This document shows, piece by piece, positions 8,720-17,124 of a DNA stretch of 48,098 nucleotides (position 1 is the stretch's first letter; the number at the start of each line of letters is the position of its first letter). The DNA comes from Mogibacterium pumilum (GTDB lineage: Bacteria; Bacillota; Clostridia; Peptostreptococcales; Anaerovoracaceae). Position numbers and translations under genes: made by a program. The stretch covers positions 629,393 through 677,490 of the forward strand of contig NZ_CP016199.1 of NCBI RefSeq assembly GCF_002243385.1. Direction: 5' to 3'. Below the pieces are notes generated by a model that saw nothing but the letters and a program-made list of their open reading frames with translations, ran no database searches and was not told where the DNA came from.

Positions 8720-10420
8720 ATGGAAGAGAACAAGGCAATCAAGAATTATACCGAATGGATTAACGCCAAGGGAATCGACCCCAATATGAGACAGTATCTG
8801 ATGAACATGATATCTCATCCAGACGAAATAGAGAGATGCTTTGGTGAGGAGCTTGATTTTGGTACAGCTGGAATGAGAGCAACCATGGGTGCTGGTTCTG
8901 CACGCATGAATATATACACCATTGCGACAGCGGCATATGCGATGGGTGAGATGCTGGTGGAACAGCACGAAGGCAAGGTTGTGAAAATCGTTATCTCGTA
9001 CGATTCGCGCAATAATTCCAGAGAGTTTGCAGAAGCAGCGGCATTAGCGAGCTGCGCAGCTGGTGTGAAAGTTCTCTTTTCAGATAGACTACGTCCAGTG
9101 CCGATGCTTTCGTATGCGATAAGAAATTATGCGGCTGATGGCGGAATTATGATCACAGCTTCACACAACCCTAAGGAATATAATGGATTCAAGTCGTATA
9201 GAGCCGATGGTGCGCAGATGATTGATGAAGAAACTGAAACGATTAAGAGTCGTATCAGGGCTGCAGTTGATGGAATTGAGATTCTGGCTTCTTCAGACTC
9301 CTTTGAGGAGCTAGTTAAGTCTGGAGAGATCACGTATTTCGGTAGAGAGATTGACGATAGCTACAACGCGATGATTATGGACTCATTTAACAGCAGCAGT
9401 GTGAGTAGAAGAGCAAGAGCATCACTACGTATCGTATACTCTCCACTCAATGGATCAGGCCGTGAACCTGTAAGAAGAGCTCTTCGTGAGCTAGGATATG
9501 AAAAGGTATATGCGGTAAATGAGCAAGACCGCCCAAACGGTGATTTCCCAAGTCTCAGAGTGCCTAACCCTGAATATGACGATACGTATGATTTAGCTAA
9601 GAAGTACGCTGATATGTCGATTGCAGATATTATAATCGTAACGGATCCAGATTCTGACAGACTGGGAGTTTCTGTTTACGATGAGGGTGATTATAAGAAA
9701 CTATCAGGTAACCAGATTGGAGCAATCCTTCTGGAATACCTACTATCTGAGTCAAAGAAACTCGGCAGGCTTCCTGATAATGGATATGCTGTAACATCAA
9801 TAGTCTCGACTCACCTCGCAAGAGCTATTTGCGCTAGATATGGGGTGAATCTATACGAGACTTTAACTGGTATCAAGAACATCTCTGACCAGATAAGACA
9901 ACACTCCGACGAAGGAACAGAAAAATTCCTGTTCGCTTTCGAGGAGAGCAATGGGTACATGCTCAACCAGGCAGTTCGTGATAAGGACGGCGTGATGGCA
10001 GCAATAGCAATCGCTGAGATTGCAACATTATCTAAGGCAAATGGTGTAACACTAATCGACCAACTTGAGTCGCTGCACAAACTGTATGGATACGCTGCTG
10101 AATCAAGCGTTAGTGTAGATGGCGCAGGAGTTGGTGAAAGGTTCATGGAACACTTAAGGGCGCTTGGAGGCAAGCTGGGTGAACATGGAACTGAGCTAGG
10201 GGTACTAGATGTAAAAAATTACACTGACTACATGCCTGAGTCAAATGTTATTCTCTATGAACTTAATGGACTAGACTGGATTGCATTCAGGCCTTCTGGA
10301 ACTGAACCGAAATTCAAGATATATTTCGGCTTCTACGGTACAGAGTCAGCAGCAGAGAGCAGACTTGCGAGAATCTCAAAGGCTGTAATTGCTGAAGTAA
10401 ACAAATATAAGGAAATTTAA
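8720..10420 (+). CDS. Phospho-sugar mutase (PgcA/phosphoglucomutase-like)
   Basis: This 566-residue alpha-D-phosphohexomutase has the catalytic serine S148 in MITASHNPKEYNG, a metal-binding loop DPDSDR (about 312), a sugar loop FEESNGY (about 411) and the phosphate loop FRPSGTEPK near the C-terminus. The length and the AGMRATMG motif near residue 52 place it with the long bacterial phosphoglucomutase/phosphomannomutase group typified by Bacillus PgcA, not with GlmM. It most likely interconverts glucose-6-phosphate and glucose-1-phosphate. It follows glmS by 120 bases and is almost contiguous with the next gene (one base gap), so these two are co-transcribed. Confidence 0.9.
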   Translation: MEENKAIKNYTEWINAKGIDPNMRQYLMNMISHPDEIERCFGEELDFGTAGMRATMGAGSARMNIYTIATAAYAMGEMLVEQHEGKVVKIVISYDSRNNSREFAEAAALASCAAGVKVLFSDRLRPVPMLSYAIRNYAADGGIMITASHNPKEYNGFKSYRADGAQMIDEETETIKSRIRAAVDGIEILASSDSFEELVKSGEITYFGREIDDSYNAMIMDSFNSSSVSRRARASLRIVYSPLNGSGREPVRRALRELGYEKVYAVNEQDRPNGDFPSLRVPNPEYDDTYDLAKKYADMSIADIIIVTDPDSDRLGVSVYDEGDYKKLSGNQIGAILLEYLLSESKKLGRLPDNGYAVTSIVSTHLARAICARYGVNLYETLTGIKNISDQIRQHSDEGTEKFLFAFEESNGYMLNQAVRDKDGVMAAIAIAEIATLSKANGVTLIDQLESLHKLYGYAAESSVSVDGAGVGERFMEHLRALGGKLGEHGTELGVLDVKNYTDYMPESNVILYELNGLDWIAFRPSGTEPKFKIYFGFYGTESAAESRLARISKAVIAEVNKYKEI

Positions 10421-10421
10421 G

Positions 10422-11210
10422 ATGACAGATGAAGTAAGAATTGCGCTACTCATAGATGCAGAAAACATTTCGGCTCAGTATGCTGGCTACATAATCGATG
10501 AGATTGAGAAGTATGGTATCTGTTCTTACAAGCGAATTTACGGAAACTGGGAACGAATCGTCAAGACGAGATGGGAACAAGAAATCAGAAAGCACTCACT
10601 CAAGCCGATGATGCAAGTCAACAATACAAGGGGAAAAAACGCTTCCGATTCGGCACTTATTATCGATGCTATGGATATCCTTTATGGCAGTAATGTTGAA
10701 GGCTTCTGCATAGTGTCTTCGGACAGCGATTTCACATCACTGGCTAGAAGACTTAGTGAGTCAGGTTGCCTCGTACTAGGTATGGGAGAGTCTGATAAGG
10801 CTACAGAGGCTCTTGAAAATGCATACGATAAGTTCATCTATATCGACCTTCTCGCCAAGCAGGCAGAGGAGGAGCGCCTTGCTGAAGAGGCTCTCGAGGC
10901 TGAATATAAGAAGCAGAAGAAACAGGAACCTAGTAAGGATACTTCCGAAAATACAGCTAATACGCCTAGTAAAAAGGCTATCGAGGCTAAGATTCAACAG
11001 ATCATCATGGAGAACAACGATAAGGGTAAGCCTACAGATTTAGGTCTTATTGGCAATGAACTCAACCGAGTGTACAAGAACTTCGACGTGCGATATTACA
11101 GCATGAAGGGCGGAAAGCGTTACAAGTATCTGAAGGAATTTGTAAGTGACTTCAAGTCACTCAAGGTAGAAGTGAGCGGAGATCGCGGCATCTACGTTAC
11201 TATAAGATAA
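10422..11210 (+). CDS. NYN-domain RNase-like protein with C-terminal OST-HTH/LOTUS domain
   Basis: This 262-residue protein begins with a NYN (PIN-like nuclease) domain, residues about 5-140: the acidic active-site residues can be seen in LLIDAENIS, in the SDSALIIDAMDIL region and in VSSDSDFTSLA. A charged linker (about 143-180, rich in E and K) leads to an OST-HTH/LOTUS RNA-binding domain (about 182-260, with IGNELNRVY and KYLKEF). Proteins of this LabA/MARF1-like architecture are predicted to bind and cut RNA. The gene starts one base after the mutase gene. Family is confident; substrate is unknown. Confidence 0.88.
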   Translation: MTDEVRIALLIDAENISAQYAGYIIDEIEKYGICSYKRIYGNWERIVKTRWEQEIRKHSLKPMMQVNNTRGKNASDSALIIDAMDILYGSNVEGFCIVSSDSDFTSLARRLSESGCLVLGMGESDKATEALENAYDKFIYIDLLAKQAEEERLAEEALEAEYKKQKKQEPSKDTSENTANTPSKKAIEAKIQQIIMENNDKGKPTDLGLIGNELNRVYKNFDVRYYSMKGGKRYKYLKEFVSDFKSLKVEVSGDRGIYVTIR

Positions 11211-11226
11211 AAAATAAAGATAATGA

Positions 11227-11265
11227 AAAACCTCCTATTGGCATCATGCTGACATGGGAGGTTTT
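11227..11265. terminator. Bidirectional terminator
   Basis: Arms AAAACCTCCTA (11227-11237) and TGGGAGGTTTT (11255-11265) pair fully apart from one G-U pair. It serves the NYN gene on the plus strand and the small zinc-ribbon gene on the minus strand; the T-run is stronger in the minus direction. Confidence 0.8.
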
Positions 11266-11310
11266 ACATAGCTGTTATTACAATCGTAAAGCTGGCTCCA
11301 CCAGCTCCAG

Positions 11311-11484
11311 TTATTTGTCCTCAATCGTAAAGCTGAGTTCAGCTCCGCATTCTGGGCAAACTGCATCTCCAGGTGATGCCTGAAATTCCTTGTTACATAC
11401 AGGACATGCGATAATATATGTATCAGCATCGTAGCCATCAGGCACGTTGTTGTTGAATGCCTCTTGATATTTCTTACCGTCCAT
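11311..11484 (-). CDS. Small zinc-ribbon / rubredoxin-like protein (57 aa)
   Basis: A 57-residue reading frame on the minus strand starts at an ATG preceded by GGAGGAAT and encodes two CxxC pairs, CPVC near residue 27 and CPEC near residue 43, separated by 12 residues (14 between the facing inner cysteines counted with their flanks), a classic zinc-ribbon or rubredoxin-like knuckle. The rest is acidic and has no membrane segment. Strong ribosome binding site, paired cysteine motifs and a terminator just downstream support it as a real gene. A 14-base piece of its 3' end (CAATCGTAAAGCTG on the plus strand) is repeated 41 bases further downstream at 11281-11294. Confidence 0.8.
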   Translation of the reverse strand: MDGKKYQEAFNNNVPDGYDADTYIIACPVCNKEFQASPGDAVCPECGAELSFTIEDK

Positions 11485-11687
11485 AATTCCTCCTAATCCT
11501 AACTTTTAATTCTTAATTATTTATTATTTTACATTATATCTGTTGTTTCCTCAACTTGTTCACCAATATAATGAATTTAAATAAAAGAATTATATCCATA
11601 AATATTACTTCATTAACGAATTTCAACATGAATATTCATAACAATTAAAGGTTAAACATTTTATAAAAAACAAGAAAGGAGGGCGTT

Positions 11688-12569
11688 ATGGGTAAGCAGG
11701 AAATTAATTTTGATGGCCTTAAATATATTAGTATCGCGATTTGGCTAGAAGTTGGATATATATTGATAAACGGCATGACAGGATTGTTTACCCTTCTGCA
11801 GATTGCAGCGATGTCTGAGATATCACAAGGCGCTCTACTGTTCACGACGAAGGTCGCACCAGATATAATACTACTTATTTTTATAGCGAATACAATTTTA
11901 TATATTATGGGACTAAACGGGCTTGGTAAACTAAATCCATACTACAAAAAAGCTTTTAAGTTTTATATTGGATATCTCGTTTTCCTAGTTCTATCAGTAA
12001 TCACAATATTTGTAGTATTAGTTACAGCTGGTGAATTCATTTTCTTAGTATTTAAAACGAGTGGTATCAATAACACGGCAATGAATGTATTGAGTTGGAT
12101 AGTAGTATTTACTATGCTCGCGATGCAGGTTGCTGGTAACGCGATAAATATCATTTATATGCGCAATATTTTGTTTGGAACAAGACGAGTAGTCGATGTA
12201 CTAGGCGGGCAGGGCCTAGCTTATAATCTAACTATAACGGAACGCATATACAGGATTGCGATGATTGTAACAACGGTGATGGAAGTAGTTGGTGTCACTG
12301 GTATGACATTTGTCCTCAAGAAATACTTCCTGAAGATAGCTGGCGAAGGAGCAGATGTCTTTGTCGCACTTTACAGCGCGTTAAGAGGTATGCAAGGCTT
12401 TTTCTTCTTACTGATAGTAGCGTATATCATAGTATTTATCATCAGAACGATATTCGCAATCAGGCTCACACAGACATATGTGGATCTATCAAAGCATGAA
12501 CTTAACGAAGAGGAAGTAGCGGTGTTGCTCGAGGATAAGCAGGCAGTACAAGAAGCTTTTGAAGCATAA
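11688..12569 (+). CDS. Unknown multi-pass membrane protein
   Basis: I do not recognise this 293-residue protein. Six hydrophobic segments are visible at about residues 15-40, 57-78, 90-117, 133-158, 190-212 and 235-260, with a short acidic cytoplasmic tail (EEEVAVLLEDKQAVQEAFEA). No catalytic motif stands out. The ATG follows GAAAGGAGGG. It stands alone: a 200-base gap precedes it with the divergent zinc-ribbon gene on the far side, and a strong bidirectional terminator follows. Several family XIII Clostridia carry similar uncharacterised membrane proteins, but no function can be given. Confidence 0.8.
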   Translation: MGKQEINFDGLKYISIAIWLEVGYILINGMTGLFTLLQIAAMSEISQGALLFTTKVAPDIILLIFIANTILYIMGLNGLGKLNPYYKKAFKFYIGYLVFLVLSVITIFVVLVTAGEFIFLVFKTSGINNTAMNVLSWIVVFTMLAMQVAGNAINIIYMRNILFGTRRVVDVLGGQGLAYNLTITERIYRIAMIVTTVMEVVGVTGMTFVLKKYFLKIAGEGADVFVALYSALRGMQGFFFLLIVAYIIVFIIRTIFAIRLTQTYVDLSKHELNEEEVAVLLEDKQAVQEAFEA

Positions 12570-12582
12570 TACTAGGGAAATC

Positions 12583-12619
12583 AAAAGACCTCACTGGATT
12601 AATCCAGTGAGGTCTTTTT
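12583..12619. terminator. Perfect palindromic bidirectional terminator
   Basis: Two 18-base arms (12583-12600 and 12601-12618) are perfectly complementary, beginning AAAAGACCTC and ending GAGGTCTTTT, so it has a T-run in both directions. It sits between the convergent membrane-protein gene and trxA. Confidence 0.92.
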
Positions 12620-12658
12620 GCTGGTTTTAAATTGAGTACCGCCCTGCGATAAACGCTA

Positions 12659-12967
12659 TTAGCCGATAAGATCTAGGAGAGCCTTCTTAGGAACTGCTCC
12701 TACGGACTTATTTACTTCCTCTCCGTTCTTAAGTACAAGAACGGTTGGGATGCTCATAACGCCATACTTCTGAGCTAGCTCTGGATGCTCATCAATGTTA
12801 ACCTTTCCAACTTTGATGTCGCTTCTCTCTTCAGCGATCTCCTCAATAACTGGTGAAAGCATCTTGCATGGTCCGCACCATGATGCCCAGAAATCAACTA
12901 GAACCGGCTTATCTGCCTGTAGTACTTCCTGTTCGAAATTTTCTGCTGTCAATTCAATTGCTGCCAT
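12659..12967 (-). CDS. trxA: Thioredoxin
   Basis: This is a standard 102-residue thioredoxin, a small cytoplasmic dithiol-disulfide reductase. The active site is W30-C31-G-P-C34 within DFWASWCGPCKML, the cis-proline region reads MSIPTVLV and the fold has the usual length. The start codon is preceded by GGAGGATAAG. It is the only minus-strand gene in its neighbourhood and has its own leader containing a hairpin (12995-13018). No thioredoxin reductase gene is seen in the window. Confidence 0.97.
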   Translation of the reverse strand: MAAIELTAENFEQEVLQADKPVLVDFWASWCGPCKMLSPVIEEIAEERSDIKVGKVNIDEHPELAQKYGVMSIPTVLVLKNGEEVNKSVGAVPKKALLDLIG

Positions 12968-12994
12968 TTTCTTATCCTCCTGATATTACTCAAA

Positions 12995-13018
12995 AATCAG
13001 AACGTGAAACGTCTGATT
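12995..13018. promoter_or_regulatory. Inverted repeat in the trxA leader
   Basis: Arms AATCAG-ACGT and ACGT-CTGATT (one bulged A, three-base GAA loop) form a ten-pair stem 28-51 bases ahead of trxA. It could be an operator or an RNA hairpin affecting translation; no function can be assigned. Confidence 0.4.
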
Positions 13019-13103
13019 AATTGCATACAATTCTTATTGATTCCACTTTACCATTTTTGGGAGTCTCTGTGTGATGATTCTGTGAGAAAAAACAATATCG
13101 TGG

Positions 13104-13109
13104 TATAAT
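13104..13109 (+). promoter_or_regulatory. Extended -10 promoter for the gene at 13197
   Basis: TGGTATAAT (13101-13109) is a perfect extended -10 element (TGn before TATAAT). No good -35 is present at the usual distance, which is compatible with extended -10 promoters. Confidence 0.55.
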
Positions 13110-13196
13110 TAATAGCTGGTAAATGCCTTTTGGTAAGCTGTGGATACACGGTAGAACCATAAGTAAAATGACATAACTAGAAATCGGAGAATGAAC

Positions 13197-13829
13197 ATGT
13201 ATATTGATGAAGCTACTTTCAGAGAGATATTTCACAAGTTTATCTATATCGAATGCCCAGATGCGCTAGAGGAACTATCTGATACGCTCGAGATAATCGA
13301 TGGAGCGACAGGCGTGCTCGCATACTGCTTTTGTGAAGACCTTGTAGGCACTAACTTTAATCTGCTGGCCTCGGCAAAAAGAAAAGAGAATGGTACACTG
13401 GAGATTGGACCAAGAAGCACAGAGAAGTATGCACGAGTTAGATTTAGCGATGTTAGAGATTATGAGTTTGAACTTGTAAAAAATCTAGAGGCAGACATAA
13501 CAGGGTTTTTAGACGTTCCAGAAGATATCCGAGAGAATTTTGAGTCAGCAGATAAAAAGATGAGTATGCTCAGAGAACTCGAGATGCTGGATGGTGGACG
13601 TAACATGGAACTTCCGGACTTCGTGAGTGTGACGGTGGGTAAGAAGGGATTTTTGCCGGAGGTTGTGTGGGTTAGAACGACAGACTTTGGCGATAACGAA
13701 TTCTACGGAACACTTCACAATCCACCGAAGCAGGGATTTGGCCTAGAACCAGGGCAGAAGGTGCGTTTCCGCGCGTATGACAATGAAGGGGATATAATGC
13801 TGATACTAGATAGCAGCATGCTGAATTAA
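13197..13829 (+). CDS. Unknown cytoplasmic protein
   Basis: I do not recognise this protein of about 210 residues. It is soluble and acidic, with no signal peptide. The C-terminal third (PEVVWVRTTDF, YGTLHNPPK, GLEPGQKVRF) loosely resembles the short beta domain of DUF2314-type proteins, a weak suggestion only. Two in-frame ATGs lie six bases apart (13191 and 13197); the GGAG at 13186-13189 is one base from the first but seven from the second, so the second is preferred. Its stop is one base before tex, so the two are probably co-transcribed. Confidence 0.75.
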   Translation: MYIDEATFREIFHKFIYIECPDALEELSDTLEIIDGATGVLAYCFCEDLVGTNFNLLASAKRKENGTLEIGPRSTEKYARVRFSDVRDYEFELVKNLEADITGFLDVPEDIRENFESADKKMSMLRELEMLDGGRNMELPDFVSVTVGKKGFLPEVVWVRTTDFGDNEFYGTLHNPPKQGFGLEPGQKVRFRAYDNEGDIMLILDSSMLN

Positions 13830-13830
13830 T

Positions 13831-16089
13831 ATGGATATTACACAGAAGATAACCCAGGAATTAGGAATAAAATCTTGGCAATCCGAGGCGGTAATCAAGC
13901 TTATTGACGAGGGAAATACCATCCCGTTCATTGCGCGATACCGAAAGGAAGCGACTGGTGCGCTTGATGATGAAATATTAAGACACTTCGATGAGAGACT
14001 TAAGTATCTGCGTTCACTTGAGGAGAGGAAGCAGACAGTAATAGCTTCTATTGAATCACAGGGCAAGCTCACTGCCGAGCTTCTTGCAAAACTCGAGCAA
14101 GCTGAGACAGTCGTTGCTGTCGAAGACATATATAGACCATACAAGCCGAAGAGACGTACTCGTGCGATGATCGCCAGGGAGAAAGGACTTGAAGGACTTG
14201 CTACATATATTATGTCAATCGATGCGGCATCGCCTGTACGAGAAGAGGCTCTAAAGTATCTGAGCGAAGAGCATGAAGTAAATGATGCTGACACTGCAAT
14301 TAAACTAGCACTAGACATCATTGCTGGAGATATATCGGATGATGCGGATATAAGAACATGGATTAGAGCGCTGACGGCCAAGGAAGGTGTGCTAATCACA
14401 GCGGTAGTACCTGCGGTTAAGGCAGAACTCGAGGCTAGCGGAGAACGCAGCGTATATGAGAACTACTTTGAATTTGCAGAGAAGGTGTCCGGACTCCCTG
14501 GTCACAGAATTCTTGCTATCAACAGAGGTGAGAATGAGAAGGTTCTCAGCGTAAAACTGGAGGCGCCGGTAGAGAAGATAGAAGGTAGGTTGTTCAAAGA
14601 CCTCAAGAGTTCTGCTAACAAGGTGACTCAGCAGTATATCGAAGAAGCGGCTGTAGATGCGTACAAGAGGTTAATTGCTCCATCTATCGAAACTGAAATC
14701 AGAAATGAGCTGACCCTCGGAGCACAGGAGGGGGCGATAAAGATATTTGCCAGCAACCTCGAACAGCTACTCATGCAGCCACCTATTGGCGGCAAGACTG
14801 TTCTCGGATGGGACCCGGCATTTAGAACTGGCTGCAAGCTAGCTGTGGTAGATGCTACAGGAAAGATTTTGGACACCACTGTCATCTATCCGACTGCACC
14901 GCAGAATAAGATCAAAGAAGCCAAGATGGTCGTAGCGGAGCTCGTAAAGAAGCATGACATAGATATCATCTCCGTTGGAAATGGTACGGCTTCTCGTGAG
15001 TCGGAGCAGATTATCGCTGAATTTATTAAGGAATACGAGCAGGGGCTATATGCAAATCCTAAGAAAAAGCTCCAATATGTAATCGTGAATGAGGCTGGCG
15101 CTTCCGTATATTCAGCTAGTAAACTGGCGACAGATGAATATCCAGACCTCGATGTAGGTGAGCGTAGCTCCGCGTCGATTGCTAGAAGGCTGCAGGATCC
15201 ACTCGCAGAGCTCGTTAAAATCGACCCACGCTCAATCGGAGTTGGTCAGTATCAGCATGACATGGATCAGAAGAGGTTAGCGGAAGCCCTTGGTGCAGTG
15301 GTAGAAGATTGTGTAAACAATGTCGGTGTAGATTTAAATACCGCTTCAGCTTCTCTTCTCGAGTATGTATCGGGAATAAGTAAGCCGATTGCCGCTAATA
15401 TCGTGAAGTATCGTGAAGAAAATGGTAGATTTGACAGCAGAAAGCAACTGCTTAAGGTTGCCAAACTTGGTCCTAAGGCCTTTGAGCAGTGTGCCGGATT
15501 CCTTCGCATCAGAGATGGCAAGGAGCCACTTGACTGCACAGCGGTACACCCGGAGAGCTATGATGCAGCACGTAAGATTTTGGAAATTATGGGATACAAG
15601 CCTGCTGATATCATCACTGGTGCGGCTAAGGGGGTTTCAGATAGCCTGATCTCCAAGAACAAATTGCAGGAGAAGTTCGGCAGCAAGCACACTAATAATA
15701 AGTCGGATAAGCCATCGATGAAACAGCTAGCAGAGGTGGCAAATATCGGCGAATATACGCTAAAGGATATTTTGAGTGAAATCGAAAAGCCAGGAAGAGA
15801 CCCTAGAGAAGAGGCCGAGGCGCCGCTACTAAGAAGCGATGTGCTGGAGATAAGCGATTTGAGACCAGATATGGAGCTCAAGGGAACAGTTCGTAACATC
15901 GTTGACTTCGGAGCATTTGTAGATATTGGTGTTCATCAGGATGGTCTCGTACATATATCTGAGCTATCGGATAGATTCGTAAAGCACCCACTCGACGTGG
16001 TAAAGGTAGGGGATATCGTAAATGTCCGTGTCCTATCTGTAGATGAAAAGCGCAAGAAGATTGCACTATCGATGAAGAAAAAGAGATAG
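13831..16089 (+). CDS. tex: Tex-family S1 RNA-binding protein
   Basis: This 752-residue protein matches the Tex/YhgF family in length and order: N-terminal helical domain with ARYRKEATGALDDE, YqgF-like RNase H fold (about 325-450, GWDPAFRTGCKLAVVD), helix-hairpin-helix domain (about 495-560, LNTASASLLEYVSGI) and a C-terminal S1 domain (about 675-750, GTVRNIVDFGAFVDIGV). Tex proteins bind nucleic acid and act in transcription or RNA quality control. The ATG lies one base after the preceding gene. No break or oddity is seen. Confidence 0.96.
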   Translation: MDITQKITQELGIKSWQSEAVIKLIDEGNTIPFIARYRKEATGALDDEILRHFDERLKYLRSLEERKQTVIASIESQGKLTAELLAKLEQAETVVAVEDIYRPYKPKRRTRAMIAREKGLEGLATYIMSIDAASPVREEALKYLSEEHEVNDADTAIKLALDIIAGDISDDADIRTWIRALTAKEGVLITAVVPAVKAELEASGERSVYENYFEFAEKVSGLPGHRILAINRGENEKVLSVKLEAPVEKIEGRLFKDLKSSANKVTQQYIEEAAVDAYKRLIAPSIETEIRNELTLGAQEGAIKIFASNLEQLLMQPPIGGKTVLGWDPAFRTGCKLAVVDATGKILDTTVIYPTAPQNKIKEAKMVVAELVKKHDIDIISVGNGTASRESEQIIAEFIKEYEQGLYANPKKKLQYVIVNEAGASVYSASKLATDEYPDLDVGERSSASIARRLQDPLAELVKIDPRSIGVGQYQHDMDQKRLAEALGAVVEDCVNNVGVDLNTASASLLEYVSGISKPIAANIVKYREENGRFDSRKQLLKVAKLGPKAFEQCAGFLRIRDGKEPLDCTAVHPESYDAARKILEIMGYKPADIITGAAKGVSDSLISKNKLQEKFGSKHTNNKSDKPSMKQLAEVANIGEYTLKDILSEIEKPGRDPREEAEAPLLRSDVLEISDLRPDMELKGTVRNIVDFGAFVDIGVHQDGLVHISELSDRFVKHPLDVVKVGDIVNVRVLSVDEKRKKIALSMKKKR

Positions 16090-16137
16090 TAAAGTTGCAG
16101 ATTTATGATCAGCTTCAGTGCAGGCAACTAGTGGCTA

Positions 16138-16262
16138 ACGGCATAGGTACGGCATGGTAGCGGATAGTAGTATTATAGTAGCGGCATAGTAACGGTTATA
16201 GTAATGATATAGTAAGGGTTACAGTAGCAGCATATTAATGGCTATAGTAGCTATATTATATC
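16138..16262 (+). repeat. Degenerate 10-12 base tandem repeats
   Basis: Between tex and the nitroreductase gene about eleven short units follow one another, each close to RYGGYATAGTA (for example GCGGCATAGTA, ACGGTTATAGTA, AGGGTTACAGTA, ATGGCTATAGTA). In the second half the units alternate 11 and 12 bases, giving a 23-base higher period. No open frame or terminator uses them. Confidence 0.7.
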
Positions 16263-16280
16263 GATAAATAGGAGGACGTT

Positions 16281-16793
16281 ATGGATTTTAAGGAAGTTGT
16301 AAAAAACAGATATTCTTGCAAAAAATACTCAGACAAGAAGGTAGAGCATGAGAAACTCGAGGCTATACTAGAGGCAGGAAGACTTGCACCAACTGCCAAG
16401 AATCTACAGGAGCAGCATGTATATGTCCTCGAATCAAAGGAGGCACTAGACAAGTTTGATATCGAAACACCTTGCAGATACGGTGCACCGACTGTATTAG
16501 TGGTTGCGTTCGATACGAACAATGTGTACATATATCCAGGCGAAAAGAGGGATTCGGGAATTGAGGATGCTTCAATCGTTGCGACTCACATGATGCTCGC
16601 GGCAACTGATGTTGGACTAGATAGCTGCTGGATTAATTTCCTTGATCCAGACAAGCTGCATAAGGCACTTGAACTTCCTGAGAATGAAGAAATCTTGATG
16701 GCTATGGATCTAGGATATGCGGCAGAGGAAGGAAAGCCGCTACCTAATCACTTTAGCCGCAAGGAACTCTGTGAAACGGTTTCGTATCTGTAG
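16281..16793 (+). CDS. Nitroreductase family protein
   Basis: This 170-residue FMN-dependent oxidoreductase starts with the family signature RYSCKKYSDKKV and has GRLAPTAKNLQ at about residue 33, the FMN-contact region, and HMMLAATDVGLDSCWI at about 110, followed by a short C-terminal arm. Such enzymes reduce nitro groups, quinones or other electron acceptors with NAD(P)H; the natural substrate cannot be told. AGGAGG precedes the start. The gene is followed by a strong hairpin terminator and appears monocistronic. Confidence 0.9.
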   Translation: MDFKEVVKNRYSCKKYSDKKVEHEKLEAILEAGRLAPTAKNLQEQHVYVLESKEALDKFDIETPCRYGAPTVLVVAFDTNNVYIYPGEKRDSGIEDASIVATHMMLAATDVGLDSCWINFLDPDKLHKALELPENEEILMAMDLGYAAEEGKPLPNHFSRKELCETVSYL

Positions 16794-16848
16794 CTTGATA
16801 AAGGGTGAAGTGCAAAGTTCTGCGAACATAAATGCGCCAGAGGCTGAA

Positions 16849-16928
16849 CTAAAATGCGGAATATTGAATCATTTTAATAATGAGATGTCTAAAATGTGGA
16901 ATATTGAACTGTTTAAATAATTAGATGC
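16849..16928 (+). repeat. Two-copy 40-base tandem repeat
   Basis: Copies 16849-16888 and 16889-16928 are adjacent and of equal length; both begin CTAAAATG(C/T)GGAATATTGA and diverge moderately after that. They lie in the 331-base gap between the nitroreductase and BaiN-like genes, which otherwise contains only two terminator hairpins (16934-16961 and 17027-17060) and no supported gene. Confidence 0.75.
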
Positions 16929-16933
16929 AGAAG

Positions 16934-16961
16934 GCTCCAGCGAGAAATCGCTGGAGCTTTT
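16934..16961 (+). terminator. Terminator after the nitroreductase gene
   Basis: Ten-base perfect stem GCTCCAGCGA / TCGCTGGAGC closed by a GAAA tetraloop and followed by TTTT. Confidence 0.9.
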
Positions 16962-17026
16962 GATAAGAACAAAATTTTTAAAACCACATAGTGCATAGTT
17001 ATAGGACAAAACGTGTTGGTAAAAAT

Positions 17027-17060
17027 CGCTGTATCCATTGAAAACTTAATGGATACAGCG
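17027..17060. terminator. Terminator hairpin, mainly for the minus-strand flavoprotein gene
   Basis: Thirteen-base perfect arms CGCTGTATCCATT (17027-17039) and AATGGATACAGCG (17048-17060), eight-base loop. On the minus strand the stem is followed by ATTTTTACC; on the plus strand by a looser T-rich tract. Confidence 0.85.
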
Positions 17061-17124
17061 GTTATATTTTTATTTTAAGTTTAGGCATCAGCTAGAGATA
17101 CTGTGTTGCTTCAAATCTATACGG

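Noticed and set aside
11244-11438. 64-codon minus-strand frame over the zinc-ribbon gene
   Set aside because: The alternative frame with GGAGGAAT and two CxxC motifs (11311-11484) is clearly the real one.
16717-16920. Frame overlapping the nitroreductase 3' end and the 40-base repeats
   Set aside because: It has no ribosome binding site, lies mostly out of frame in a real gene and has unlikely composition.
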